From assembly GCA_030248065.1 (NCBI GenBank), contig JASAMV010007285.1, positions 62,001-126,000 on the forward strand: 64,000 nt of DNA. Reading direction: 5' to 3'. The notes under the pieces were generated by a model. The model did not search any database and was not told where the DNA came from. It saw only the letters and a list, made by a program, of their open reading frames with translations. Of this stretch, positions 23,101-34,180 are shown in pieces (the stretch's first letter is position 1; every line of letters begins with the position of its first letter). The DNA comes from Rhynchonema sp. JSB1_4 (Eukaryota; Nematoda; Chromadorea; Monhysterida; Xyalidae). Position numbers and translations under genes: made by a program.

Positions 23101-26100
23101 CAGCAAGATCAAGTGCGATGCGAGAAGTGGTTTTCATTTCAAAAAAGTCCACGTGCAAAATGCACCAAAGCTGTCAATTTTTAGGTTTGAAGTGCAATTT
23201 GCACCAAAAAACAATAAAAATCATAATGTGCGTGATGCCCGTGAATGCAACGGGCAGATTGCTGCCTGCGCCCTCCTGGAATATTTGTCGAAAGAAAAAT
23301 TGGCTAAAAATTCTTCTCTCGGCGTCCCAAGAAACCGACACCCGACATCGCTCTAACTCTGGCACCTTCCCCAATTAATATGAGTTTAGCTGACAATTAA
23401 ACGCTCATTTTGTAATAAGCACAAAAAAAATGAAAATGGATTCCATCTTCAAAAAAGGAAAAAAATGAAAGTGGATTCTGCAGGCAAGCAGTTTCTTGTG
23501 CGGCAGAAAAATTCCCACTACAATTATTATGCAACGGGGTCAGCATCAAACTTGTGCGTTTCGTGCTGCAAAAGCCCAAACGCACCCAGTTTGATACCGG
23601 CCCCAAATGTTTTTGGTTCCAATAATGGGTTTGTTGGTTGCTAGACGTGCGAAATCTGTATCGTTTCTGGCAACTCTTTGAAGGGAGGTCTATCGCGAGT
23701 GTAACATTTCCGAGCCTGCCATCTCAGCACGTTCAAGCATAGTAGCGCCATGCCTGCTGGGTTACAGCAACGTAGCAACTACGTTAGATCAGCAGACCAG
23801 TGCGATGAAACAATGAAGGTCACGTGACGTCGCACTGGCTGTCAGGCTGAAGCGAGTGTTTGAATGTGGCCGCCAACACAAATAACAACAATTGCCCGAC
23901 ACCAGATATCAGACAAAGTGATCAAAATGCTATCGCGACCAAACAGACTGGAACGCCGCCTTTCCTCAATTTGATTGGATAAGAAACGAGAACAACAAGA
24001 AGCACATAATAATTATTGTTGCTGTTTGGCTTTGTCCACAACACACTTGTGAGTGCAAAACGGGATGTTGCTAAATTTTTCCAAAAGCCGATTTTCCGGG
24101 CATTAGGAAAACATCGAAACTGTAGAGATTCCGAGAATTTACGGCACTCTTCGGAATTTGGTCCAAGCCTAAGCCTTGTTTGAGGGGTAGGTGGGTGAGA
24201 ATGAGAGTTGCAAAAATTCATTGAATGCCCTAACGGCTCGTTACCTTTGAAGTGAGCGCGGCGCACTAAAAAGACAAGAAATCTGGCCCACCGGCGTAAC
24301 GACTCTGGCATACATTATGGATGCGGACAATGTGTCGGTACGCCTGACGGCGGAAAAGACCCGAATTTTGACAAATCTTGTTGAAAACAAACTGTGTATT
24401 ATTTACGCCAGAACATTGATGGTCCCAGTATGCCCAACGGCGAAACGGGCACGCTACGCCCATAATGCGGAAAGGACCAAGTACGCCCAATAGGCTGAAA
24501 ATCCCGGTACGCTGTCGGGAAAGTCTCAGCACGTCTGAAGACAGAAACGACCCAAATCTGATTCGTCCTTCCCATCCGTCATTCGTCAGCGTTTGACCAA
24601 CTGTTTTTCATTCTTGTCTAAATCAGTATGATTCTTCGCTCACCAAGAGAACAAACAAATGACCGGCTGCAACAGCTCAATTGAAACTTCGCCTCATGAT
24701 TAAAAATTAATTTAACGGGCGTCGAAAACCCACCCGACCCTGGGTTGGGTACGTGTATAAACCTCTGACAAATGAGGTTCCACACTAGCGCGGCCGCGTC
24801 AACGCACGACAACAACAACAACAGCACTTAAAAAATAATCATAATGTGCGTGGTGCTCGTGGATCCAACCGGCAGATTGTTGCAAGTCCTTCATCAACGT
24901 GGTCACGTCCGCAGTCGGATTCGACACCGCCACCTCCTTCAGCTTATTGAACACCGACGGCAACGTCCGGACGTACGGCGTTTTGTCTGAACGATTATTT
25001 AAATTGCGCTTTGCCACTCACACACACACACACGCAAGCTAGGGTGTTTCCTGTTTTTCTTGGTCCGAGGAAACAAGCGGCCCCCGTGTTATAATTATAA
25101 CCGAACCTCTAGTTGAGGTCGAGATGACAATTTCGACACAATCACATATAGTGTTTTCTTTTTATGCAAGTCAAAGGAAACAAGCTACCCCACGTTATAA
25201 CTCAACTCCAGTTTGGGGTCGAGATTTCAGAAACCAATGAAAGAGATTAAGAATGTGTCCTTGTTAATCCAATCACGACACTCAGCAGCAAACATGGTGA
25301 AATGTTTCATTGACATGCTGGCAGCACACACGCACAAAGCTCACAGCGAGCATGTGAAACATTGTTGTTGTTAAATTCCACAGGCAAACTTTTTTTGCCA
25401 GCTGCTTGATTGAATCGAAATTGTAATCTCGACTTCAACTAGAAGTTCAGTTATAACACGGGCCCGCGCGTTTCCTTGGACCAAGAAAAACAGGAAACAC
25501 TATAGCTGGCAAAAACGTGTCAAAGTTTGCCTGTGGAACCTAACAACAACAACAATGTTTCACATGCTCGCTGTGAGCTTTGTACGTGTGCGCTGCCAGC
25601 ATGTCAATGAAACATTTCACTATGTTTGCTGCTGAATGTCGTGCTTGGATTAACAAGGACATATTCTTAATCTCTTTCATTAGTTCCCTGAAATCTCGAT
25701 CCCAAACTGGAGTTGAGTTATAACGTGGGATCGCTTGTTGTCTTTGCCTTGCATAAAGAGGAAACACTATAGTCAACAAGCGTGTCGTCAGACGTCTCTC
25801 TCACGCGCTTTGAACAAATGCAACTCCCCGCCCAGAATATAGTTTTGCATGTTCGAGTCCCATTTGTTTGTACCACGCTGTTTTGTCCACGCGATTGTGC
25901 TCGACCTGACAGTCAACGTCTTCGACAACAAAAACTTGCCGGCAGTGTTGAATGAGCGACAGAGATTGAATGCGGCGATGCACTTTATCTATCAATCAAC
26001 CACCGAATCCCTCTCACCAACCAGTTTTTCGATTTCCATGTGGTCGCGGCTTGATATCGAACGGTTCGACCAGCCACTGGAACGATATCATCGCCCATCG

Positions 26101-29100
26101 CGGTCGCAATTCAGCATCCGGCAGATGTGCGTTGGCCGCGTCGTATACTGCAATTGCGGCAAACCTGGTGATTGGATCGAACTAGGATGAGAGGTCGACG
26201 GCGTACCCGACAGCCGACATCTAGTTTTTGAACCAAAAACAGACAAAATTTTGCTAATTTGCATCATTAATGCAATTTTTGGCTCAATTTACTGAATTCA
26301 AGTTTTTTCAAACGAAACAAGTACCAAAATGTTATAGTGTTTCCTGTTTTTCTTGGTCCAAAGAAACAAACGACCCCGTGTTATAACTGAACTTTTGGTT
26401 GAGGTCGAGATTACAATTTCGAGTCAGTCGCGCAGCTGGCAAAAACGTGTCAAAGTTTGCCTGTGGAACCTAACAACAGCAATGTTTCACATGCTCGCTG
26501 TGACCTTTGTGCATGTGCGCTGCCAGCAAGTCAATGAAACGTTCCATTATGTTTGCTGCCGAGTGTCGTGCTTGGATTAACAAGGACACATTCTTGATCT
26601 CTTTCATTGGCTTTCTGAAATCTCGACCCCCAAACTGAAGTTGACTAATAACGTGGGATTGTTTGTTTTGCTGCTCTCAATGACGCATAAAACCATGCAG
26701 AAAATTAGTGATAGAAGCACAGTTACAAGACCAGGTCGGACAATTAAGGAGATCGTGGGATCGTTTGCTTCCTTTGCCTTGCATAAAAGGGAAATACTAT
26801 ACATTCTGTGCCTTCGGAAACATTTGGTTAGAAAAAATTTTTTCCTCAAAATTCTTCTCTCGGCAAAACTGATGTTTTGAATCGTAATGGTCCGGTCACC
26901 GTCCACAAAAGCCCGACAAACGACATCTGGGGCGACCCGACACCTACACTTTTTTTGGCACCCGACATTAGGGTTAGAGGTCGGTACCTGACACCCGATA
27001 TCTGGAAGTACCCGACATCTGAGAAAAAAAGCCGACACCCGACAGTTCCAAAAAACCGACACCCAACATCTAGTTTTTGGACCAAAAACAGGCAAAGTTT
27101 TGCTCATTTGTATCATTAGTGCATTTTTAGCTCAAGTTACTGAATTCAAGTTTTTTCACACGAAATAAACAAAATGTCACGTTGTGCGCCTGCGGAAACA
27201 TTTGGTTCGAAGAAAATTTTCTCTCAAAATTCTTCTCTCAGCAAAACTGATGTTTTGAATTGTAAGTGTCGGGCCTTAAAAAACCCGACACCCGACATCT
27301 GGAGAGACCCGACACCTATATTTTTTGGCACCCGACGCCCGACATCTCTCTAACCCTAGATCGAACATGGATAATTGACTTCACCAGCATTTTATTTCGA
27401 AATTTGCTGGCGAGCGGCATTTAATTTTGACCAGCGTAACGCCTGTCCAGGACTACTTCTACACCGGTCACAAAACTGTTCGGTAAGTATTCATGCTGAC
27501 GAACGCTTCACCCGTCGACTTACCGAGAAACACATATTTCCTGAACTTTCCCTCAGCAGCCTCATGTCGCCAGGCGCATTTGCGCACAATCCAACTGCAT
27601 GTGATCTCGACTGTCTCTTGGTTCGGATCCAGCTCTTTCGGTATCGACACCGGATTCACCGAACGCATCTGAATCAATGTCTAATTGCCTCATACCAGTT
27701 TGACCTAGCAACAAGCAACCGACAACGGCTACTTGTGGGTGGTTAGGCATAGAGATCTGGGAGGCACTGACCGACACCCGATATCTAGAAGTACAGTACC
27801 CGACATGCTGCACCTGAGTAAAAACCCGCCAGTTCTAAAAACACAAGACACCCTATTTTTGACCAAAAAAACATGGTTTTTTTTTGCTCATTTCCCTCAT
27901 TGGCGCACATGGTTTCCTTGGAGGTCATTTGGCCAGAGGTGTTCACACCGCGAGACCTGGCACCTCGCCCGTCAATAAAAACAGGCCGAAACGGGCAAAA
28001 CTCACTGCTGTTACATTATTTAAACCAAATGGACACCAAAATACAGCAACGAGGTCGGCATCAAACCTGTGCGTTCCGTGCTGCAAAAGCCCGGACGCAC
28101 CCAGTTTGATACCGGCCCCAAATGTTTTTGGTTCCAATAATGGGTTTGTTGGTTGCTACACAGGAGAAACGACGCGACGTTTCTGTCAACTCTTTGAAGG
28201 GAGGTCTATCGCGAGTGTAACATTTCCGAGCCTGCCATCTCAGCCAGTTCAAGCATAGTAGCGCCATGCCTGCTGGGTTACAGCAACGTAGCAACTACGT
28301 TAGATCAGCAGACCAGTGCGATGAAACAATGAAGGTCACGTGACGTCGCACTGGCTGTCAGGCGGACGCGGGTGTTTGAACGTGGCCGCCAGTATGGTTC
28401 CTGGGGAGCCTTTCAGTGGTGTAGTTAGGGGGGCGGTTGGGGGGGGATTACCCCATGGCATGGGCATGGGGTATGGGGTATGGGAAATCGGCCGGGGGTA
28501 TGGGAAATTTTTCACTTTTGGAACAAGCACCCCCTAATAAATGACTTTTTGACCCCGAGAAGTGCCAAAATTGACCATTTTTCGTCCAAAAGTGTCAAAA
28601 ATCGCTTGTTACCGCAAGAAAACTCTGTTTTAAGCACCTTTTAGATCAATTTTTGGCACTTTTAGAAGATTTTTGGGGTCATTTTTTCAAAAAACCCCCG
28701 CCCGGGTATGGGAAATTTTTGAGTTTTTGGAGAAACCCCCTGGTAGGGAAATTTTTGATTTTTGGGGGTATGTATGGGAAATTTCCCGAAAATTGGGCTG
28801 GGTATGGGAAAATTTTGATTTCTCGACGACACGACTGGAGCCTTTACTTATAACACATAATTCCCAGACCATGGTACAATCCTTGGGTTCAAATGTCAAA
28901 AATAGCCAATATACCAGTTATATCGGGATTTTTTCTGAGGGCAAAAGTAGATGAAATTTTCCCCCTCTAAAAATGACTTTTCTCCGAAATTGGGTCTTCC
29001 ATTCCCCTTCCCCGCCTTGGGGTACAGAATGACCAACAGACAGAGCCAGCCAACCTCGTAGTCCGAGTTGTAGAATGCGCGTTTGGTGCTGAACGTGCGT

Positions 29101-31726
29101 CGTCCCCACGAGCCGTAATTGTCACAAAACAGGTCACGATAGTGGTCGACACTGGATCCATCGATGATATACGTCACCGATCGATACCCGCTCGGACATT
29201 CAGTCGGTCGTTGTGTACATATGCGACTCGCATCGCCCGTCCCGTACAGTATCGTGCACAACGCCGTCGGTGTGTCGTTGACACACTCGAAACTGTAGAT
29301 CACCACACCATCGGCCACCTCCAACAATCAACACACGCATACACGTTTTGTTGTGCGATACGGATTTTTTGACGTTGCAACTTGGAGACCTCGGTGAGAA
29401 GGTTTCCTGTATAGAGAACTTTCGAGAGAAAAAGAGACGCCAACAATACCAGTATATTCACGTGCGGCAAAATCGCGTATTGCGCTTCAACAATACCGAA
29501 AACTGGCCCGTTTTCCTGAGCTACATAACTCACCGTGACCGCGTCCAACTGCTGTTTGGTCGGTTGCGGCAGCTGTTTATACACCCACGTTGCCGATGAT
29601 CGTCGTTTGACGCCACTCTGCAGCTGTGCAACCAATGACTGACGAGGTTGTGGGATACGATCCATCGGCGTGCTGTAATCACCAACCGCCGGCGGATGGC
29701 TGGCTGATGTTTCATTGCCGGGTGTATTGACAAACGATGCCGATGAGCGAGCGGGCAGCATTGAACGCGAATCGATCACACCCGTCAATGTCATACGAGG
29801 ATGGGCTGCAATGGAGTTTGGAACGCTAACAAAAACTGCTCTCCCGCGAGACGAGTAACCGCCACACATCGTACAGGCGCAACCATTTGAATCACGCAAT
29901 AATTATTGCACTTTTGTTCACAAACGTGGCCGGACAATCGTGCAGAGACACTATGAGTAATAATGAGACCAAAAAACAGACGCGTATGAACAAAGCAGCC
30001 AGCTGTGGCAAACTGTACACTGGCGAAAAAACGGTTTTTCCAAAAACAGAACGGGTTTTTTTGTCTGCCAGCATTTGGCGCTTGCTCACAACACCACATC
30101 GAGTCGCCCAGTCAAACAGCAATCAAGCACCCCCGCTACCACCAACCATTGCAGTCGGCCATTTCACTGCCGTCCGTCCATTGATACGCGATCACATAGT
30201 ACAACAGTGAGTCACTCGTGTTGCAATAGACCTCGTTGATGACTTTGCGAAATTTGCTGCGTTTCGTCGAACTCGGATGCACGTAGAATCGTTGTACCAG
30301 CGTGAACTCCGACGAGATCACTTTCGGACCCTTGCTCGTTGGTCTGCACGCAGCAGGTTTCACTACTTTTTATTTACAGTACTGTTTTCTCGGTGGTTCC
30401 GCAACTTTTCCGCAAAAATTTTATCAGTAGTTTTATCTCCAATACCAGGTCAACGCAAATGCTAAGAACGCGATCAGAACTGCGTGATCGGACTGACCGC
30501 TGGCCAATCGCTGACTTTATTGAATGGAGCGCATTTTCGAAATTTATGGCCGTCGCAAATTTCTATCAGTGCAAAAAGACGCCCTCCCACCGGACAGCCG
30601 TCAACAGGTTGAGATTTAAGCGGCACGGATAAATCTCGGTCCTTGGTTTGACAGAAAGGCAAGTCCAATTCGACCACCTACGGTAGTCGATAATAATGAC
30701 CGATCGCAAACCCACTTGAACACCTTCGAGCACCACGAGCCGTACGCGTCGCGTCGCGAATCCCTCGGATCCGGCACGTGGACGGCATCAACCACGTAAG
30801 TGGCCGACGGCATGCCACGTGGCAACATCATCGGACACGACCGGCACACCTTGCCCGTCAGTTCGGCATCGCGAATCGCCGTGATGATGCGAGTGATCGT
30901 GTTGGCAAACTGCTCCCACACCTGCAATCAGCGATAGGTAGCCAGCCAGGGAACGGATGATCAGGCCATCTCGAGCTAGCTTAGCTATTGATACCTAGCA
31001 AATTCAGGAATTGGCCGGCGGGTGAATGGCGATAATGATTGCCAAAAACACTCCTGAAAACAACGCCTTTGTCATTTTTGGGTACTCAAAAGGGGGAGGG
31101 CAGAATACCTCCCAAACCCCGCTTTCTGCAACCAACAGGTTGACGGGTGCATACTTTGTTGCAAGCATTTTGGATGAAGTGCCATACCGAAATGCAACAT
31201 AGCCCAACCAAACCCAGAAGACGACAGCCGAAGCCAAGTGTGTCCTGATATGTGCTCTTTTATTGCTTGATGGCTAACCTCTCCAGTTTTACTCGGAAAC
31301 GAGAAGAGAACTCAGCAGACGAATGTCGTTCATTATGGTGTCTTGTCTTGCTCCGACCTGCTATGTATGCTCCATGCACATTGTAAATTTGGGGTACGGC
31401 CAAAATTTTTGCCAGAAGTGGCAAATGAAAGACACGTTTCGTTGCCATTTTGGAGGAGCTGAAGCCGGCCAGCCGGGGGTTTGGGATTCGTAGATTTCTG
31501 AACTCAAACTACCATCGCCCCAAACCACATGCCAGCTGAACCGCCCTACCCCATCTACACCAACCGGTTCGCAGCCATTCGGGTCGACCACCGTGTCAGC
31601 AGCACTGCAAGCATGTTGACGGCTCACCAAATCATCGGGACACGTCGGTGATGCACAGCGATGGCGCATGTCGTCCTCACACATTGGCTCGCTGCAAATA
31701 CACTGCGTCTCACAAAGGCAGCACCC
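20172..31726 (-). CDS. SWIM zinc-finger gene A, main part with C-terminus
   Basis: I do not recognise the family beyond its zinc motifs. Exons, 5' to 3': 31565-31726, 30701-30921, 30147-30343, 29534-29805, 29055-29318, 27524-27668, 26022-26147, about 25805-25980, 24870-24986, 22768-22970, 22260-22379, 21714-21890, 20675-20821, 20304-20406 and 20172-20236 (stop). Phases agree throughout except at the 26.0 kb junction. The first exon is Cys-rich (eleven Cys). The next ones hold a repeated module ending in YGSW (30.8 and 29.1 kb), followed at 30.2 kb by a YYVIAYQWTDG module. A basic stretch (EPKKAKRK) near 22.8 kb could be a nuclear signal. The exon at 21.8 kb carries one SWIM motif (CDC then CVH); those at 20.7 and 20.35 kb carry a second, split by an intron (CEC, then CTH). 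It ends about 340 bases before the LIG4 start. An intracellular zinc-binding role is likely; the function is unknown. Confidence 0.65.
21070..21304. mobile_element. MITE family 1, copy 2
   Basis: A 235-base element with the TATAGTCC termini. The interior matches copy 1 (662-889) in reverse orientation, including the AGCCAACCGGAACCGGAACAG block. It lies in the gene A intron between the two SWIM motifs. Confidence 0.87.
22555..22680 (+). repeat. Degenerate TTCGGGATCGGGATC array
   Basis: Repeated TCGGGAT units with drifting spacers, in a gene A intron. The same motif recurs, mostly inverted (CCCGATCCCGA), at 41285-41360 and 41885-42015. Confidence 0.7.
23466..24176 (+). repeat. Four-copy intronic repeat, copy 2 (uninterrupted)
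   Basis: The fullest uninterrupted copy. It contains all blocks of copy 1, including the right part, without the 461-base insertion. It lies in the gene A intron between the exons at 24.9 and 22.9 kb. Confidence 0.8.
25039..25771 (+). mobile_element. TIR element (TATAGTGTTTCC family), host copy of a nested pair
   Basis: The left end (25039-25146; GTGTTTCCTGTTTTTCTTGG) and the right end (25505-25771; GAAACACTATA) belong to one forward element, as shown by the intact copy at 26333-26801. It is split by a second, inverted member of the same family at 25147-25504. All lie in a gene A intron. Confidence 0.8.
25147..25504 (-). mobile_element. TIR element (TATAGTGTTTCC family), inserted inverted copy
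   Basis: A complete 358-base element from TATAGTGTTTTC to GGAAACACTATA, inserted head-to-head into another member of its own family. A frame of about 50 residues (residues KEIKN to SEHVKH) is open in this copy and, with changes, in the other two. It may be a transposase relic or chance. Confidence 0.8.
26333..26801 (+). mobile_element. TIR element (TATAGTGTTTCC family), third copy
   Basis: Same order of segments as the nested host copy. It contains an extra piece of about 100 bases (26655-26756) near the right end, bounded by GTGGGAT words, which looks like a local duplication or insertion. Confidence 0.75.
26925..27360 (+). repeat. Degenerate ACCCGACATC repeat region
   Basis: Interspersed CCCGACACCCGACATCTGG-like units with short unique spacers. 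Weaker traces lie at 27770-27840 and 31755-31800. Part of the segment (around 26820-26880 and 27190-27270) is duplicated: AAACATTTGGTT, then AAAATTCTTCTCTC, then GCAAAACTGATGTTTTGAAT. Confidence 0.65.
28040..28395 (+). repeat. Four-copy intronic repeat, copy 3
   Basis: Nearly identical to copies 1 and 2 across the CCCAGTTTGATACCGGCCCC to GACGTCGCACTGGCTGTCAG interval. It is truncated on the right, where it runs into the GGGTATGGG repeats. Confidence 0.8.
28440..28815 (+). repeat. GGGTATGGGAAATTTTT degenerate array
   Basis: Five or more spaced units related to GGGTATGGGAAATTTTT, with unrelated T-rich spacers, in a gene A intron. Confidence 0.7.
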
Positions 31727-32139
31727 CTGAAGCGACACGCGACAACGTGAGAATAAAACCGACACCCAACAGTTAGAAAACATCCAACACCCCACATCAT
31801 GTTCCTGAACCAGAAAATAGGCCAAATTTTGCACGTTTGCTTCGTTAATGCAAATTTTGGCTCAATTTACAGAATTCAAGGGGTTAGAAATTAAAAAATA
31901 TTTTCTGTCAAATTATTTCCCGAAATAAGTTGAATTCAATTTTGGTTTTCTAGTTTCAAATGCGATTCTTTCATGCTCTCGCATCCTTTGAACGAAATGG
32001 ACAGGAAAATACAAGTTTCTACACCTTGGTGGGGCTTTTCTGCATTTTCACTCAAACGTTTTCTCTCACATCACCCTGAATCCTCCTCAATTAATGTGAG
32101 TTGAGCGGACAAAATATGCTAATTTTCCACGACGAAAGT

Positions 32140-32455
32140 GGATTCTGCAGGTAAGCTGCTTCCTGTGCTGTTGAAAAAATACTGTGCAACGATGTGCGTT
32201 CCGCGCTGCAAAAGCCCGAACGCACCCACTTTGATACCGGCCCCAAATGTTATTGGTTCCAATAATAGGTTTGTTGCTTTTATTTAGGTCACCAGCTTTG
32301 CAAATCTCAGCGTTGAGATGAAGGCATCGTTTCTGTTAACTCTTTGAAGGGAGGTCTATCGCGAGTGTAACATTTCCGAGCCTGCCATCTCAGCACGTTC
32401 AAGCATACAGTGGCGCCATGCCCGCCGTGTTATAGCAACGTAACGACTGCGTTAA
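32140..32455 (+). repeat. Four-copy intronic repeat, copy 4
   Basis: The most diverged copy. It retains the CACTTTGATACCGGCCCC and GGGAGGTCTATCGCGAGTG blocks. It abuts the left arm of the large hairpin. Confidence 0.75.
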
Positions 32456-33103
32456 AGGGGAAATTGCACATTCCTAATCGTCTTTCAAGATAACAAGTGT
32501 TTAGACAGCAATGTTGGCATCACAAAAGTCAAATAATTTGGTACAAACTCTCAAACATGTACCCAGGAGATTCCGTTTAAGACAAGCCACAGGGAACAAA
32601 ATTCGGCGCGGACCGGCCGAATTTCTACCTGCGCATTCAGGCAAATTGCCTGATCAAAAAGCTCTCAAGGCGACAGAATGTTTCGCACGATTCTTGAAAC
32701 TCACTAACTATAGAATTTCGCTTTTCTTTATATTTCGAATTTCAACGAATTGTTCCAGCGTGTCTGCTAAATGTTTCATGCTCTGCTTGTCACGCTGGAA
32801 CAATTCGTTGAAATTCGAAATATAAAGAAAAGCGAAATTCTATAGTTAGTGAGTTTCAAGAATCATGCGAAACATTCTGTCGCCTTGACAACTTTTTGAT
32901 CAGGCAATATGCCTGAATGCGCAGGTGGAAATTCGGCCGGTCCGCGCCGAATTTTCTTCCCGATTGTTCCATTGGAACTGCTTCTCCTGGGTACATGTTT
33001 GAGAGTTTGTACCAAGTGATTTGACTTTCATGATGCCCACACGACTGTCTAAACACTTGTAGAGTTTGAAAGTCGATTAGGAATGTGCAATTTCCCCTTT
33101 AAA
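32452..33103. mobile_element. 650-base near-perfect hairpin (foldback element)
   Basis: Left and right arms of about 310 bases are inverted copies of each other, from AAAGGGGAAATTGCACATTC at the left edge to its complement at the right, with a loop of only about 20-30 bases near 32770-32790. The arms differ at a few sites, mainly indels between 32480 and 32620 and their mirror. Non-coding. It lies in the interval where an exon of gene A is missing. Confidence 0.88.
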
Positions 33104-34180
33104 GCGGCCCCGCCGCCATTCTTCTTTTGGTTTTCGACCTCGGTTTTTTTTATTTATATCGTTTGTTCGAATCGAGATCAAGAAGATTACTTTTGACGAA
33201 CTTCACCAAAGTGACGATTACCAATGTGTTGTCAACCTACCGTAACGCGCCGCCTATACCACACCACAGTGATTTCTATACACAGATAGTGCGTCAATAT
33301 TGGGGTGATTTGTTCCCGTACGGCCATGTTGGTGGATCGATTTCGGTGGGCAAACGGCAGTTTGGTGAAGTTCTTGAACGTTAATGTTTGCCAACTAACG
33401 ATTAGAATTAAAAAACCGAGGTCCAAAACCCAAAAACAAAAGCGGCGGACCCGGTTTCAGCATTTTAGTTGCAATTTTTCCAGAAAAATATAGTACTGAA
33501 GAAACGTCTTTTCCGAAAAAGAACCGTTTTTTTTTCGATATGTTTTCAGGCCAAAAGTTGGTCGCCTGTTCAAACGGGGCACACTTGAGCAAAATATGGT
33601 GTAAAATTGCTTCGTGAGGAAAAGCCATGCCGGACAAGCCAACCAAAACACATGAAAAATCGTGTTTTTGCCCGATTTGAGAAACTGACCTCGCGACTTT
33701 CTAAGTTTTTTTGGAAAATTTCCGATATTTTTCAAGTGCCGGGAAAAATATTAGATCGTTATTTTGGCCTCTGAAAAAAACGAATTGCCCAACCCGCCCC
33801 GCCAAAGTAGCCACAGCACTGATTTCTAACATGTACTTGATTGTTGCTTTCTCGAGATGTGCGATTCGATAGGGTGACAAGAGAATAAACGAAAACAACA
33901 ATCATAACCTCAGCTGTGGAGTAAGAAGTAGCCAGAGACAGGCCACTCGAACCAGTACTGTGGCTACTTTAGAGGGGCGGGTAGGTACATAGGGGGGAAA
34001 ATCCGAAGCGGGTAGGGGCAGGGGGCAGTGTACCAGGTCGGGGTTGTTAGGATGCCATTGGGGGAACCACTCCCCCCCCCCAGCCACAGCACTGACTCGA
34101 ACGCAACGTGCAAACAAGATCGTTTGCACGTTTTTATGCGCAAGTGCGCCGAATGCTCCGGTGCTGGATATTTGACCCAC

